Part shown: one piece after another, positions 1-5,814 of the stretch
Layout: the number at the start of each line of letters is the position of its first letter
Position numbering within the stretch: position 1 is the stretch's first letter
Assembly (NCBI GenBank): GCA_964393115.1
Contig: CAYMST010000190.1
Location: 1-9,408 of the forward strand
Length of the DNA stretch: 9,408 nucleotides
Reading direction: 5' to 3'
From: CAYMST01 sp964393115
Lineage (GTDB): Bacteria > Bacteroidota > Bacteroidia > Cytophagales > Cyclobacteriaceae
Notes under the pieces: generated by a model
Database searches by the model: none
What the model was told of the DNA's origin: nothing
The model's input: only the letters and a program-made list of their open reading frames with translations
Position numbers and translations under genes: made by a program

Positions 1-183
1 TAGTCATACATCTATGCTGTACATTTTACCGATTTTATTAGAATAATTATATTGAAGAACACATAATTGTGTTCCTATTAGGGAACAATTGTGTTTCGTC
101 AGATGGGCACTAAATTTTGTCCTAAAGAAAAATATTTTCAAAACTCTTACAAAATTATTTTAATACCCTACCTATAATGTGGA

Positions 184-217
184 TAACTCCTAGTTAACCA
201 TCGTTGACTAGGAGTTA
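184..217. repeat. 15-bp-arm inverted repeat (hairpin)
   Basis: The arms TAACTCCTAGTTAAC (184-198) and GTTGACTAGGAGTTA (203-217) pair over 15 positions with a single G-T wobble and a four-base CATC loop. This is far longer than expected by chance. Neither side is followed by a T tract, so it is not a textbook rho-independent terminator. Possible roles are an operator, an RNA hairpin, or a folded recombination or replication site; none is proven. Confidence 0.75.
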
Positions 218-262
218 AACCTTTAATTCATTGAGTAATCTTAAACATGACGTTGTTAGTCC

Positions 263-308
263 CGGTATCAATCGGAAGATGGTAAATTGATACCGTCTTT
301 TCGTTTTG
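263..308 (+). terminator. probable rho-independent terminator, plus strand
   Basis: CGGTATCAAT (263-272) and ATTGATACCG (286-295) form a perfect ten-base stem around a 13-base loop. The stem is followed directly by the T-rich run TCTTTTCGTTTT, which fits termination of a plus-strand transcript. No plus-strand gene precedes it inside the window, so it would end either a gene starting left of position 1 or a non-coding RNA spanning the upstream hairpins. Confidence 0.5.
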
Positions 309-395
309 CTCTGTCTGGTTGCTCTAGATCTAAGAGCTTCAGTAATAAAACCAGCTCGTAGGGAATGAGGGGAATACTTGGATTCAGTATAATCA

Positions 396-686
396 TTAAT
401 TCTCCACTAAGGCCGTAATTCGCCCATATATGGGTTTATTTCCTTTTCTAAACCTTTCAAACCAGTGGACATCCATTAAAGCTAAAATCTCCAGGTAACT
501 TTTCATAGACTGAACAGAGGGCATAAGGTAGGGTTCGGATGATAGGGAATAGCCTTTTTCGGTATGCTTGATACCTTTATGAAGGCTTTTGATTTTCCCT
601 ACAGCATCGTTTAAAAGGTCTTGTAACTCATTCGAAGGGAACAGGCATGCGAAAGGATTAGAAATTACGATCTCAAATAACACCAT
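396..686 (-). CDS. hypothetical protein, 96 aa
   Basis: I do not recognise this family. The protein is small and soluble-looking, mixed in charge and without a signal peptide or membrane segment. Its middle is rich in Lys, His and Gly (about residues 31-46). The C-terminal half carries aromatic residues in a HWFERF stretch (about residues 74-79). The ATG at 686 is chosen because a perfect 10-bp-arm palindrome (692-716) ends five bases upstream of it, which looks like a control element for this start. The gene stands alone and runs opposite to its right-hand neighbour. Base composition is as A+T-rich as its surroundings. A spurious frame remains possible. Confidence 0.45.
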   Translation of the reverse strand: MVLFEIVISNPFACLFPSNELQDLLNDAVGKIKSLHKGIKHTEKGYSLSSEPYLMPSVQSMKSYLEILALMDVHWFERFRKGNKPIYGRITALVEN

Positions 687-691
687 ATTAC

Positions 692-716
692 CCTACATAA
701 TAAAACATTATGTAGG
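692..716. promoter_or_regulatory. perfect palindrome just upstream of the 96-aa gene
   Basis: CCTACATAAT (692-701) and ATTATGTAGG (707-716) are perfect ten-base inverted arms around AAAAC. The proximal arm ends five bases from the minus-strand ATG at 686-684. If transcribed, the hairpin would cover the ribosome landing site; if the transcript starts inside it, the palindrome would be a dimeric repressor operator overlapping the promoter. Both readings are inferences. Confidence 0.55.
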
Positions 717-836
717 ACTATTTATGAAACTAATCCCTGAACCTTAGTGAATTTATTTTCAACAGTAGTCCCCTTTTTACCCCTAATAAACTAAAACGAT
801 ATTCTATTTTAGAGCTGTGCGTAAATTTAAGATCAA

Positions 837-1100
837 ATGGCACAGAGGAAGAAGTGGAGCAAAGATGAGAAGCTCCGGATTTTAAGAGAAGCGGAAGATC
901 AGGGTGTAACCGAAACGATCCGCAAGCATGAAATCAGCCTAGGCACTTACTATGGCTGGAAAAAGAATCTAGAGCTGTTGGGTGATAAATCGCTTGGCTT
1001 GTTTCTGTTTAACCCCTTTGGTACAAGAAGACTTATGTTTTTTTTGGAGGCGGTAGGAGATTCGTGGTCACTGACGATATGCACTTTACTAATGGTATAA
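837..1100 (+). pseudogene. IS3-family transposase orfA remnant (HTH_Tnp_1 part only)
   Basis: The first 45 or so residues read as the N-terminal helix-turn-helix of IS3-family OrfA proteins: a basic start, the KWSKDEKLRILREAE helix, then SLGTYYGWKKNLE as the second half of the HTH. This domain binds the terminal repeats of the element. After about residue 52 the family match stops. The expected leucine-zipper region is missing and the frame runs on through unrelated sequence to a stop at 1098-1100. Around 1055-1100 the sequence, read with a frameshift, gives WS followed by DDMHFTNG, which faintly recalls the start of the OrfB catalytic core. That would imply an internal deletion and decay. 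No terminal inverted repeats were identified, and the product should be non-functional. Confidence 0.7.
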
Positions 1101-1359
1101 ACGCGTCCTATGATCTTGGACTCATTGAAGTATGAACAAATTCAAGTGTGTTCGCGATGCTCCTCCAATTTTCGTGGAGCAGCGAGTTAAAATTTGACCT
1201 TTATACCTTCAAAACACCAAGGGACCTTGATCGATCATCGTGGCAAGAATTGAACCGTTGCATTAGTTTATTTCAGTACCTGTGGGACCATTAGATACGG
1301 AGCTGATTAAACCATTGGTTGTTTACATCGTACACAGGTTTAATAACCAAAAAACAATT
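1101..1359. other. non-coding stretch after the IS fragment
   Basis: No supported gene lies here. A six-base-arm inverted repeat, TGCTCC (1158-1163) with GGAGCA (1176-1181), is the only structure I see. The stretch probably contains further decayed insertion-sequence material, given the fragment directly upstream, but no recognisable coding remnant could be read with confidence. Confidence 0.4.
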
Positions 1360-1578
1360 ATGAAAATCAAAAAATCCAAGCCTGTTGAGATGCCATTAGG
1401 CCGATATAGTATCATTGTGGAATTCCAACCAGAAAGTACGGAGGAACAGAAAAATTTGAATGAGGGCCCAGAAAGATATCTTCATAGTGCCGTGAATAAT
1501 GCCCTAAGAGCTGATAGAGTAGATAGGCATAGAAATACGTGGAAAATTGTTTATGCCGAACCAAGAGGAATGGGTTGA
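1360..1578 (+). CDS. hypothetical protein, 72 aa
   Basis: I do not recognise this family. The frame is open from 1282, but the ATG at 1360 is preferred: it follows an A-rich stretch typical of Bacteroidota translation starts and begins a basic N-terminus (MKIKKSKP). From this start the product is a small, charged, probably soluble protein without membrane segments. It contains RYSIIVEFQPES (about residues 15-26), followed by a helical stretch ERYLHSAVNNALRADRVDRHR, and ends in WKIVYAEPRG. The alternation suggests a small beta-alpha-beta fold. It is about 160 bases upstream of the ParB-like gene in the same direction, too far for an obvious operon. Confidence 0.4.
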   Translation: MKIKKSKPVEMPLGRYSIIVEFQPESTEEQKNLNEGPERYLHSAVNNALRADRVDRHRNTWKIVYAEPRGMG

Positions 1579-1735
1579 ATAATTATCATGTCAATGGTCA
1601 CTTTTCTTGCTTCAAATAGTAGTTTAAGGTCAAAGTGATATCCATAAAGGGTAATCAATAGACTGTTTTTTTTATTTTAGTTCTTTTTGGTTTGAACTTT
1701 CTAAAAACAGTTTCAAGAACAAATCGACTTAAATT

Positions 1736-2497
1736 ATGACTCCTGTTCAAAAAGGCCGTGAATGTCTAAGGCTACTTAACCCCAATTATGTAGAAGAACC
1801 TTGGTACTATGATAAAGTAGGAAGTCTGCGAGAAATACCAAACTTTAGTTTTTACTCCAAGGAATCTTGTGAGGATCAGGTAGAAGACTTTGACCCCATT
1901 GAAATATGGGGAACTACACACGAGGGGTATACGGGTAGTAAGTGGATCAGTATGTTGGGAGGACTTAATAGGGGAATAGGAGAAATGACAGTAATGTCTA
2001 GCTCACGTAGAGAAGAGCATATCAACTCACCCGATGAATATGAACTTCTTAAGTATGGTAATAGAATAATAATGAAAGGGGGAAATCATCGATTATGTGT
2101 AGCTAAATTCTTGGGTATTCGATTAAAAAATGTTGAAATGAAAATTTATAAATTTAATCAAGTAGAGTTTGATCTTGTCTCTTGGTTTGAGGAACGTAAT
2201 ATCAAGATAACGCATAGAAACAGCGATAACTGGTCACTCATCCTGGCTAATAGAAAGATAGAAATTGTGTATTCAATATTGGAAGATTTTAAATCTGTAT
2301 ACGAAAATTGTCAACAAGAGATCCCTCCAAGAATGGACAGACTTCGTTCAGCTTGGAATAAAGTCGATTCACAAATAACCAAATTTAATGGTCATATTAA
2401 AGCAAGAAAAGACTTTGAACAAGAAGGATTTATTGAAAGTATCTTGTCCCATAAACAATTCGTGGATCCTAGAAATGTCGTGGGCCCACTACATTGA
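1736..2497 (+). CDS. ParB/sulfiredoxin-like domain protein, 253 aa
   Basis: Residues about 105-138 read YGNRIIMKGGNHRL, then a short helix (CVAKFLGIRL) and a beta strand (NVEMKIYKF). This is the arrangement of the ParB N-terminal/sulfiredoxin fold, in which a GxxHR motif binds a nucleotide phosphate before a helix and strand. A cysteine follows two residues after the Arg. The first 100 residues are acidic and aromatic. The C-terminal third (about 175-240) is charged and probably helical, but I see no clear ParB helix-turn-helix. No ParA gene or parS-like site is nearby, so plasmid partition is unlikely; members of this fold also serve in phage, DNA-modification and nuclease contexts. The ATG at 1736 has an A+T-rich leader. 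The gene shares the low G+C of the left half. The fold call is moderately sure and the function is unknown. Confidence 0.6.
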   Translation: MTPVQKGRECLRLLNPNYVEEPWYYDKVGSLREIPNFSFYSKESCEDQVEDFDPIEIWGTTHEGYTGSKWISMLGGLNRGIGEMTVMSSSRREEHINSPDEYELLKYGNRIIMKGGNHRLCVAKFLGIRLKNVEMKIYKFNQVEFDLVSWFEERNIKITHRNSDNWSLILANRKIEIVYSILEDFKSVYENCQQEIPPRMDRLRSAWNKVDSQITKFNGHIKARKDFEQEGFIESILSHKQFVDPRNVVGPLH

Positions 2498-2679
2498 AGA
2501 AGATTAATCTAACTGGTTGCATAATAATGACCCTTTTTCCTTTCTTGAATTACCCTACTGTTTAACATAACATTGCTTTGATAACCACATCCCTTCGGGA
2601 TATCTCATAAGTCTCACCACTTTCAGTGGTCATCACCTCCCTTGACCAGTTTCCTCCTTTGTTACAAAACAGAAGAAAT
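2498..2679. other. intergenic stretch with two strong triloop hairpins
   Basis: No gene is supported here. Two perfect short hairpins lie close together: ATCCC-TTC-GGGAT (2589-2601) and ACCACT-TTC-AGTGGT (2616-2630). A second copy of ACCAC at 2584-2588 could pair with the 3' arm of the second hairpin instead, so an alternative fold is possible. Neither is followed by a T tract on the plus strand. The stretch separates the convergent ParB-like gene and the minus-strand operon. Confidence 0.5.
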
Positions 2680-2703
2680 AAAAAAAGCAGTCGCCAGACT
2701 GCT
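2680..2703 (-). terminator. rho-independent terminator of the minus-strand operon
   Basis: On the minus strand AGCAGTC (from 2703) pairs with GACTGCT around the loop TGGC, giving a seven-base stem followed by a run of seven T residues (the As at 2680-2686). It lies about 85 bases after the stop of the last operon gene and is a textbook intrinsic terminator. It marks the end of the long operon that enters from the right edge. Confidence 0.85.
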
Positions 2704-2787
2704 ATTTCCGAATATTACTTTAACCTTGAACTACTATTTAGTGTAAAGGTAATCATATACGGTCTACCATTACTTGAGTTGAAAATT

Positions 2788-2979
2788 TTATTGCTTTTTT
2801 CTCCTAAACGGATCGTAGGGTGGGGGAGTACCGATAGGATATCCCCATGCCACGTATTGTTTTTTGCTGTCCTGATAAAGTTGATAGAACTTAACGCTGA
2901 TGTAGGCAATGTTTAGGGTCAGGGAGATTCCCATGAGTATGTTTAGTGCTTTATGTTTTGGTGTTTGATGGTTAACCAT
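2788..2979 (-). CDS. small single-span membrane protein, 63 aa (last gene of operon)
   Basis: This is a short hydrophilic start (MVNHQTPKHK), one membrane span at about residues 11-30 (LNILMGISLTLNIAYISV), and a polar tail ending PPPYDPFRRKKQ. I do not recognise the family. The frame is open from 3021, but the ATG at 2979 is preferred because it lies 11 bases after the stop of the fibre gene, matching the spacing elsewhere in the operon, and puts the span near the N-terminus as in the sibling proteins. The product probably anchors in the same membrane as the other small proteins. As the last gene, directly after a receptor-binding-type fibre, it might act with that fibre; this is a guess from order. 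Confidence 0.65.
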   Translation of the reverse strand: MVNHQTPKHKALNILMGISLTLNIAYISVKFYQLYQDSKKQYVAWGYPIGTPPPYDPFRRKKQ

Positions 2980-2990
2980 GGCATAAGTGT

Positions 2991-4055
2991 TTAAAGGATT
3001 GGATCTACGGTCAGCGTCCAAAGCTCAAAGATATTAAGCTGGCCGCTGGTCAATGACTGAATAGTAATGACGATAGGTATATCGTGGGTTTTCCAATTTC
3101 TGTTGGATAGCTCTATGTTTTCGCTCTCGATGGGTTGTTGATTGATGGCAAGTGTACTGATGCCTTTTTGGGTTTGGTTATCAACGTTGTAGAGCAGTAT
3201 TTCGACTTGGTATGGACCTACTGGATTAGGCATAAGGTTATTGGTGAATACGATGGACCCATTCACATTGATACGCAGCTTTTTGTTCGACGGCGCACTG
3301 AGTGGTGGGTTGGAATGAATAAATCGTCCTGTAAAGAGGATTTTAATGCCCTGATTAGGTTTGATGGTAGCTGGAGGGATTCGCACCACATGAGGTAGGG
3401 CGATTAAAGCTGTGGTCGCTTGTTCAGGCAGTGAGAGGGTCTCCAAGGTGCGGAAGAATGGTGGAGTAGTGGATCGAATAAAATTCCAATAGCCTCCATA
3501 GACCGTACCACCACCGCCTTCGTTATCGACCAGGCAATGCATGAGATCACCGGTATGGGCTGGGATGCCCCCTCCTTCGTCGTTATCACCGATATATCCA
3601 GACCCTTGAATGGTATATACATCCCCAACTTGAGCAGGGGGAAAATCAGGTAAACTGTCGGCCTGTAAGATCCCCTTGTCTTTCCATATACCTGGAGGCA
3701 GCGCTGAAGCAGCCACCCCTTCTAGTTGAATTTGAAAAACACTTCCGTCGTAGGTTAACTCGTAAATAGGTATGGTGGCCAGCTCCTCGGCCTCCAGTTC
3801 AACTAATTGCTCGGCATTAATTTTTTGAATCGGGATAGCCCCAACCTCATCTACGTTTAAAGTTACCGAACCCCAGTTGGTTTGATGGAATTGAACATGC
3901 AGGGTTAATCCTATAGGATAGCTGGTAAGGGGAGGGTCAAGGGTAAGGGTATAACTGTTGTTCATACCTTGTGTTTGTCCATAGTCACCTACTGTATTTT
4001 GTACAGGGATATTTCCATTTAGGTGAACTACCTGATCACTTTGATAGCCGTTCAT
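2991..4055 (-). CDS. phage tail-fibre-like receptor-binding protein, 354 aa
   Basis: Three parts can be read. Residues about 33-112 (SYTLTLDPPLTSYPIGL, TLNVDEVGAIPIQKIN, YDGSVFQIQL) follow the repeat found in many phage tail fibres, where a predicted beta domain ends in a YDGxxFQL motif. Residues about 121-196 match another fibre module: GIW.KG, then P.A..GDVY.I.G.GYIG, then the GD...C.VDNEGGGG.VYGGYWNFI pattern. Residues about 205-354 form a beta-rich C-terminal domain ending NIFELWTLTVDPIL, like the head domains of phage fibres that contact the host. No transmembrane span or classical signal peptide is seen, so it probably sits on a particle. It starts 11 bases after the upstream 65-aa gene. 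Its presence is the clearest phage signature of the window; the protein could equally belong to a tailless virus spike. Confidence 0.75.
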   Translation of the reverse strand: MNGYQSDQVVHLNGNIPVQNTVGDYGQTQGMNNSYTLTLDPPLTSYPIGLTLHVQFHQTNWGSVTLNVDEVGAIPIQKINAEQLVELEAEELATIPIYELTYDGSVFQIQLEGVAASALPPGIWKDKGILQADSLPDFPPAQVGDVYTIQGSGYIGDNDEGGGIPAHTGDLMHCLVDNEGGGGTVYGGYWNFIRSTTPPFFRTLETLSLPEQATTALIALPHVVRIPPATIKPNQGIKILFTGRFIHSNPPLSAPSNKKLRINVNGSIVFTNNLMPNPVGPYQVEILLYNVDNQTQKGISTLAINQQPIESENIELSNRNWKTHDIPIVITIQSLTSGQLNIFELWTLTVDPIL

Positions 4056-4066
4056 GTATATGATGG

Positions 4067-4264
4067 TTAAGAAGTTGGATGATTGTACTGTTGAATCGTA
4101 CCTTGGATAGCAAAAAAAGCTATTGAACTGACGATGACGGTGCCTACCAGGTACAATGAAGTTCTAATAAGGGTATCGTGGGTTAAGGTCACGGTCACCT
4201 CGGTTTTTAACCCATCGTCATCGACCAAGGAATCGACCAGGTGCTGCAAGTTGTTTTTTTTCAT
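4067..4264 (-). CDS. small single-span membrane protein, 65 aa
   Basis: Not recognised. The first 34 residues are polar and acidic in part (LVDSLVDDDGL), followed by one membrane span at about 36-57 (SLYLVGTVIVSSIAFFAIQ) and a short polar tail. Unlike most siblings the span is in the C-terminal half, so more of the chain lies before the membrane. It begins two bases after the stop of the peptidoglycan-binding-like gene, so the two are probably translationally linked, and it is followed 11 bases later by the fibre gene. A virion or envelope membrane protein is the likeliest role. Confidence 0.65.
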   Translation of the reverse strand: MKKNNLQHLVDSLVDDDGLKTEVTVTLTHDTLIRTSLYLVGTVIVSSIAFFAIQGTIQQYNHPTS

Positions 4265-4266
4265 CG

Positions 4267-4743
4267 TTACAGTTTAATGACTTGTTGTTGAACATGTTTT
4301 CCCATTCGGTATTGGTTAAATGTTTTTTCACCAATCGAATCTTTTCTCAGGTGTTTTTGGACCATTCGTTGCGTGGCCTGGTCGAACACCGAGGAGATAG
4401 GGGCTACTAACCCGTAGTTGCGCATGAGCCAGATTTGAAGTCGTTCTACACCCGGACCTTTACTTCCTAATGTCAAGGGAAAGGAATCATCGGACTCAGT
4501 AGGGATTATGATGGGATCTACCGAGCTAGGCGTGGGCGGTTTACTTTCAGGAGAAGGTTCCTGGTCATGGTCTTTAGCTGGAGGGATCAGTAGTAATGGA
4601 GGAGCCTCGGACAGGGCTGCCACAGGTATTTCATGCTCGTGATGCTGTAGGTTATTTCGCTTTTGCTCTTCTCTTAACCAAAAGTAGGTTATGATACCAG
4701 CGCCGACCATGCTTCCCAGCAGTAGAATGGTTCTGTTTTTCAT
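4267..4743 (-). CDS. membrane-anchored peptidoglycan-binding-like protein, 158 aa
   Basis: An N-terminal membrane span (residues about 5-23) is followed by a low-complexity linker rich in Pro, Glu and Ser (about 38-86, with PSPESKPPTPSS) and a C-terminal domain at about 88-146. That domain begins FPLTLGSKGPGVERLQIWL and continues with VFDQATQRMVQKHL, the layout of PG_binding_1: a leading FPL.xGS.G..V..LQ helix, then a xFGxxT-like turn, here the divergent VFDQAT. The design places a cell-wall-binding knob at the end of a flexible tether on a membrane. It resembles the neighbouring 145-aa protein in plan, but the canonical DGxFG turn has decayed, so wall binding is less certain. It starts about 106 bases after the preceding gene, the widest gap inside the operon. 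Confidence 0.7.
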   Translation of the reverse strand: MKNRTILLLGSMVGAGIITYFWLREEQKRNNLQHHEHEIPVAALSEAPPLLLIPPAKDHDQEPSPESKPPTPSSVDPIIIPTESDDSFPLTLGSKGPGVERLQIWLMRNYGLVAPISSVFDQATQRMVQKHLRKDSIGEKTFNQYRMGKHVQQQVIKL

Positions 4744-4853
4744 TTCGTTTATTTTTAGTTTGCTACAGAATGGTTATAGTGAATTATTAGTAACCCAAAT
4801 GGAATTCAGGATACCCGTTTTTCCCCTCGATAAGCCTGTTTTGGATGCTTCAT
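4744..4853 (-). other. widest intra-operon gap, with a 15-codon frame overlapping the upstream stop
   Basis: The TGA of the 145-aa gene (4852-4850) overlaps an ATG at 4853 in an ATGA arrangement. That ATG opens a frame of 15 codons (MKHPKQAYRGEKRVS), then a stop. The rest of the gap is A+T-rich and ends with an A-rich leader before the next ATG at 4743. The tiny frame could be a leader peptide, the residue of a deleted gene, or chance. A secondary promoter is possible but I see no convincing match to the Bacteroidota -7/-33 elements. Confidence 0.25.
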
Positions 4854-5287
4854 ATGCCAACGAACTGTAACCCTTTTTTAAACCCTTCGATTTCGGCTTG
4901 GGCAAAGACTTCTTTACCTAATTTTTTCTGGGCCGCTGCCAGAGTCAGTTTTCCAAACTGGCCATCTACCCCATCTCCTTTACGACCACTTTTACCCAAG
5001 TTCATGCCTAATGACTTGAGGTAACGCTGTAAAATGGATACATCGGGATGGCACGTCCCATAGTGAAGGGGGTATTGCCTGCTAAGGCATTGAAATGGTG
5101 CTCTGGATGCCGGACTCGAGGTCGTTTTAACCGTTGCGGCTAACGGTACTAGTTGCGATTTCTGGTTCTTTTTTTTGAGGAGCCACCAGGTGGTCAATCC
5201 CCCTCCAATGAGTAGGACAGCTGCTCCTGACATCCAGACGTATGGTGCTGTCTTAGCAGTGTGAGAGGCTTTTTTGATGTTTTGCAT
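4850..5287 (-). CDS. membrane-anchored PG_binding_1-like protein, 145 aa
   Basis: A single membrane span at about residues 16-37 (VWMSGAAVLLIGGGLTTWW) with a KKK stop signal is followed by a Ser/Thr/Ala-rich linker. A peptidoglycan-binding domain lies at about 72-143: YPLHYGTCHPDVSILQRYL, then GDGVDGQFGKLTLAAAQKKLGK. The DGQFGKLT segment is the hallmark turn of PG_binding_1, in which D-G-x-F-G-x-x-T closes the three-helix bundle. Two cysteines (67 and 79) near the domain start may pair if the domain is outside the cytoplasm. The protein starts six bases after the 171-aa gene. Family knowledge gives wall binding without catalysis; a role in holding a particle or channel to the wall during entry or exit is inferred. 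I see no enzyme domain. Confidence 0.75.
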   Translation of the reverse strand: MQNIKKASHTAKTAPYVWMSGAAVLLIGGGLTTWWLLKKKNQKSQLVPLAATVKTTSSPASRAPFQCLSRQYPLHYGTCHPDVSILQRYLKSLGMNLGKSGRKGDGVDGQFGKLTLAAAQKKLGKEVFAQAEIEGFKKGLQFVGI

Positions 5288-5293
5288 GATTGA

Positions 5294-5809
5294 TTATAGT
5301 AATTGGTAGTTGGGTAACATACCCACCGGTTGATGGACGTATTGGGTCATTTCCTGTTGGCTTAGAAAACCATGAAGGTATTGCCAAAGATCTTTTTGAT
5401 AGCGGTTCCAAAAAACACCAGAGAGCTGGGCTACCTGTACTTTATTTCGTAATCTCTTTTGAAAGATATGTTTTACGGTTTCTTCGTTGTCGTCGTCCCA
5501 CCAACTTTCGCCTTTGGCCTGATGTAGTTCCTGGGCAATTTGCTTGGCAATTTGCGGGGTAAGCCCAATGAGTCGCTGCGGAGCGACCCATTGCTTGACT
5601 TCCTGTTCGTAATTCATGTCAAAAGGATTTTTCCAGTTGGGCTCACTCATCGTTTTCCCTCGCGCGTGGTGAGACACATCAGGAAAGTGATTCCCCATCT
5701 TTAGGCTAGGGAGCTTATTTTTCTTTTGATGTACCAAGAGGTAGACGACTATGCCCAATCCCAGTGCAGCAGCTCCTCCGAGGTATAGTGCTTTGGTTTC
5801 TTTCTTCAT
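5294..5809 (-). CDS. membrane-anchored annexin-like domain protein, 171 aa (paralogue B)
   Basis: One membrane span at about residues 8-26 (LYLGGAAALGLGIVVYLLV), a polar linker, then a helical domain at about 83-160. That domain shares a strict pattern with the upstream 164-aa protein: LHxAxGxxWW, an acidic D/E run at 105-110, an aromatic IF, then KVQVAQ (123-128), a helix with a Tyr, a DL pair, and LSxQE. The succession of small helix, acidic turn and long helices ending in Y..DL...L...LS..E resembles a single annexin repeat, whose acidic loop binds calcium and membrane lipids. The typical GTDEE loop is replaced by WWDDDNEE, so calcium binding is unproven. It starts five bases after the paralogue. 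The pair is a tandem duplication that has diverged strongly outside the domain. Confidence 0.65.
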   Translation of the reverse strand: MKKETKALYLGGAAALGLGIVVYLLVHQKKNKLPSLKMGNHFPDVSHHARGKTMSEPNWKNPFDMNYEQEVKQWVAPQRLIGLTPQIAKQIAQELHQAKGESWWDDDNEETVKHIFQKRLRNKVQVAQLSGVFWNRYQKDLWQYLHGFLSQQEMTQYVHQPVGMLPNYQLL

Positions 5810-5814
5810 GTCCC

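Larger units (their letters stand above)
1..395. other. gene-free A+T-rich stretch with several inverted repeats
   Basis: I see no credible coding region in these bases. The stretch holds four inverted repeats, at 57-74, 184-217, 263-295 and 321-337; the strongest two are listed separately. A nine-base direct repeat, AATTGTGTT, occurs at 65-73 and again at 87-95, so the first hairpin could re-pair with its neighbour. The hairpins may belong to the 3' end of a gene that lies left of the window, to a small structured RNA, or to the border of a mobile element. I cannot choose between these from the sequence. Confidence 0.6.

Noticed and set aside
2581..2640. Self-cleaving ribozyme or tRNA in the twin-hairpin stretch
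   Set aside because: The minus strand has a TGATGA and a GAAA near paired arms, but the hammerhead core spacing is wrong, and no cloverleaf or acceptor stem can be drawn.
2715..2909. 64-residue minus-strand frame overlapping the last operon gene
   Set aside because: It overlaps the 63-aa membrane protein in another frame, has no family resemblance, and the overlapping protein has a coherent anchor and operon spacing.
2626..2916. 96-residue plus-strand frame
   Set aside because: It runs antisense through the operon terminator and the last operon gene, and its composition is that of a shadow frame.
3135..3398. 87-residue plus-strand frame opposite the fibre gene
   Set aside because: It is fully antisense to a well-supported coding region and shows no recognisable domain.
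5290..5562. 90-residue plus-strand frame
   Set aside because: It is antisense to the annexin-like paralogue, which has a clear domain and membrane anchor.
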